From contig JBJXFT010000326.1 of the NCBI GenBank assembly GCA_046155725.1, positions 1 to 21,896 of the forward strand: 21,896 bases of DNA, read 5' to 3'. Made by a program: the position numbers and the translations under genes. The notes under the pieces were generated by a model that saw nothing but the letters and a program-made list of their open reading frames with translations, did not search any database and was not told where the DNA came from. Origin of the DNA: M3007 sp046155725 (GTDB lineage Bacteria; Bacteroidota; Bacteroidia; Chitinophagales; Saprospiraceae). Every line of letters begins with the position of its first letter. Positions within the stretch are counted from its first letter, which is position 1. Shown piece by piece: positions 21,001-21,896 of this stretch.

Positions 21001-21896
21001 CCCGTTGCCGTGCCGCTGCAACCTGAAACTGGGTCGGTCACCGTGACCGAAACGATGGTGTTCGCTGCGAGACCAGAGAGTTGTGCAGTAGTAGAACCTG
21101 CGGGGCTCCATTGGTAAGTGTAGTTGCCGGGCGGGTTTACCACCGCGGTTGCCGAACCTGTATTGACACCAAGGCAGGTGGCGCTGTTGAGCATCAACTG
21201 AACGTCCAAGCCCGTAGTGGCCGGGATGACCACATTTATATCTTTTTGGCAGCCATTCGCGTCGAAGGTGCAGACGTAGTAGGTGCCTGGGGCAAGGCCG
21301 GTTTGCGAAGCGCCCGTGAGACCGCCCGGACTCCAAGTGTGCGTGTACGGGGGCGTTCCGCCGGTGGCTTGCACAATGGCAGAACCGTTGTTGTTTCCGC
21401 CGCAAGCTGGGGTTATCCAAACAACCGTTACCTCCAAGGGGTCTGGTATGTCCACATTGTCAACGTCAGTAGCCGTGCAGCCGTTTGCACCCGTCACCGT
21501 CACAAAATAAGTGCCTGCGGGTACGTTCATCAGCATTTGCGTTGTGCTGCCGTTGCTCCAAGAGTAAGCATAAGGCGGCTTCCCGCCACCTACGTTGGCG
21601 GTCACCGCACCGCCATCTGGGTAGTAAGAGCAAGGGATGTCGGTAGCCAAGACATCTACCAAGATGGGGTTGGGAACGGTAAATGCGCCTATGCTTGCGC
21701 AGCCGCTCGCGTCCATGACGGTGACGAAGTAATTGCCGGGCGCGGCTACGGGAACCGTTTCCCCAGAAGATGCGCCGGCGGGGCTTTGCCAAGAATAGGC
21801 GTAAGGCGGCGTTCCGCCAAAGCCCGCAGCCGTGAGCGTTCCGCTCGTGCCGGCGCAATTGATTCCGCTCGCCGTGATGGCAACCGAAACGGCGCT
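18018..21896 (-). CDS. Giant SprB/PKD-repeat surface protein, CHU_C sorting domain (5' truncated)
   Basis: The frame is open to the right edge, so the ATG at 21716 is internal; 1,292 residues are visible. Near the edge at least five SprB-type repeats of ~75 residues occur (about 21880-20770), with the pattern C-x-G-x-x-x-G-x-A, GGTPPYTYxW, GLAPGTYxVxVxDxxGC. Then a run of Ig-like/PKD-like domains follows, one with the clear PKD text WSFGDGTPLSDATNPVHTYDNAGEY (about 19664-19590), given here as its key W, FGDG, HTY and GEY. The last ~90 residues (18285-18021) are a CHU_C/type B sorting domain: FVPKAFTPNGDDKNDYF, VWDRWGE, GWDGTYKG and DAYAWYL. Such proteins are T9SS-exported adhesins, SprB-like in gliding species. 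Gliding itself cannot be inferred. The stop codon is followed at once by a palindrome. Confidence 0.95.
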   Translation of the reverse strand, partial: SAVSVAITASGINCAGTSGTLTAAGFGGTPPYAYSWQSPAGASSGETVPVAAPGNYFVTVMDASGCASIGAFTVPNPILVDVLATDIPCSYYPDGGAVTANVGGGKPPYAYSWSNGSTTQMLMNVPAGTYFVTVTGANGCTATDVDNVDIPDPLEVTVVWITPACGGNNNGSAIVQATGGTPPYTHTWSPGGLTGASQTGLAPGTYYVCTFDANGCQKDINVVIPATTGLDVQLMLNSATCLGVNTGSATAVVNPPGNYTYQWSPAGSTTAQLSGLAANTIVSVTVTDPVSGCSGTATGVIGGHNSIDIAVTANDILCAGGFGSATAVASNGTPQYTYTWFSGNTQIGGEASISGLAPGAYMVSVVDAAGCIAQTVANIGIESAPDALIGGGNVLVCGDEFSTVQFTNLSTDPFNQITELIWTVTGPGIDTVINQQNQITFLLPVDVNITVQLIVLSGVGCPDTTTLEYNVPGIPDITLSLDSTSLNCVGDPVGIFVVDGDSTYTYVWNPAVMINPDPLHVLVNPSDTTTYVLTATDGNACTATASITIAPDAGVFQLTVTDDLIQTCSATATLSASASVSSVDFVWTDPSGAVIPGNPVTVPATPTTTIYTVTATSLDGCIETKTVEVTGYGFELSIDSTTSLSGCAETDLPLGVTVSPPSANLNYEWSVTPPATISPANDPNPMFNGPAGDYTVTVIVSNDFCADTLEIPVHISPNMELNEAISADLCDGRVVSFFNNSGMEGVWSFGDGTPLSDATNPVHTYDNAGEYLVTFTPNDAQCTAPWDSMINVQQAALSASIVHNYVDCALQAEILFNGTVNNPGNVTWAWTFSSGTPATSSEQNPTVTFTTEETITATLVVTDINKCTATATAQVEISILNDSIPQTTSICPGESLQLNPGFDAGAVYTWTATPADPTLNVNDPNPTVSPIVPTTYSVQIAQGLCTETFIAEVTLHEEGDVALPNDTAVCNTDLLPITAQSSNATEFEWSTDPNFSSVFSTLATVALSPTSNNYYYVRTTTAAECLAIDSIKIDLAIVDIQALPNNPQICLGEETELVVTNLNPDQILEYAWSPALPGIPNPSVSPTENSTYAVVVTNQYNCTASASFSVGVTWVAVTAEITGPDTICPGLTTTLLATPDGNGTFFDFAWSPSGSLVSPNSAETEAAPAQDEVYTVTVTSDNGCTAADQVQVFFMQTACENPYIFVPKAFTPNGDDKNDYFRARGADIKELKFIVWDRWGEIVYETYDPTAQGWDGTYKGKDLTPDAYAWYLWCTCGNGDTYETKGNVTLLK

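Noticed and set aside
1..21896. tRNA or rRNA genes
   Set aside because: No cloverleaf with a TTC-type T-loop or rRNA core sequence was noticed on either strand by eye; a covariance-model scan was not possible.

Overview
The window looks like a chromosomal segment from a member of the Bacteroidota, probably close to the Saprospiria. Three large genes encode type IX secretion (T9SS) cargo: one ends in a short T9SS sorting domain, two end in the gliding-motility (CHU_C) type. There are no strong Shine-Dalgarno sequences, and several genes are preceded by the Bacteroidota -7 box TAnnTTTG. Assignment below phylum is inference.

Layout from left to right. Positions 1-273 are an AT-richer gap ending in heptamer repeats. 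A secreted protein of unknown function follows (274-1161), with a clear terminator. A secreted reprolysin-like metalloprotease with three Fn3 domains lies on the minus strand (1449-3884), divergent from a class IV aminotransferase (4107-4946); a large inverted repeat separates them. Next is a small membrane protein (5039-5524). An accessory island at about 5540-7740 carries a membrane-anchored NACHT-type NTPase that appears internally deleted, an overlapping xisH-xisI pair, and a decayed ISAzo13-type transposase relic. A Crp/Fnr regulator is divergent from a DUF1569 protein. The iron operon feoA-feoB is on the minus strand. Then come a DoxX-like membrane protein, a membrane-anchored endonuclease/exonuclease/phosphatase protein, a secreted seven-repeat propeller-like T9SS protein, a solitary Cas6 homologue with a repetitive G/Q/N/R tail, a uridine-phosphorylase-like enzyme, and the C-terminal 1,292 residues of a giant SprB/PKD-repeat surface protein running off the right edge.

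The most unusual content is of three kinds. (1) A small palindromic REP-like element occurs twice. One copy abuts and supplies the stop codon of the metalloprotease; the other lies in frame inside the NTPase, between Walker A and Walker B. (2) Degenerate 7-bp-period repeats (GAACGAT, CAAGTNN and CAATCAN types) occur at six or more places, almost always at gene ends. One is translated in frame inside FeoB and one forms the C-terminus of the NTPase. A related 9-bp-period repeat and a 35-bp perfect inverted repeat also occur. (3) The Cas6 homologue has no CRISPR array or other cas gene in view, seems to lack the usual histidine, and carries six tandem copies of a Gly/Gln/Asn/Arg unit.

Housekeeping functions (iron uptake, amino-group transfer, nucleoside salvage) are interleaved with surface and accessory genes. 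Apart from feoA-feoB and xisH-xisI, few genes form obvious operons. All family assignments were made by eye from motifs, without database searches.
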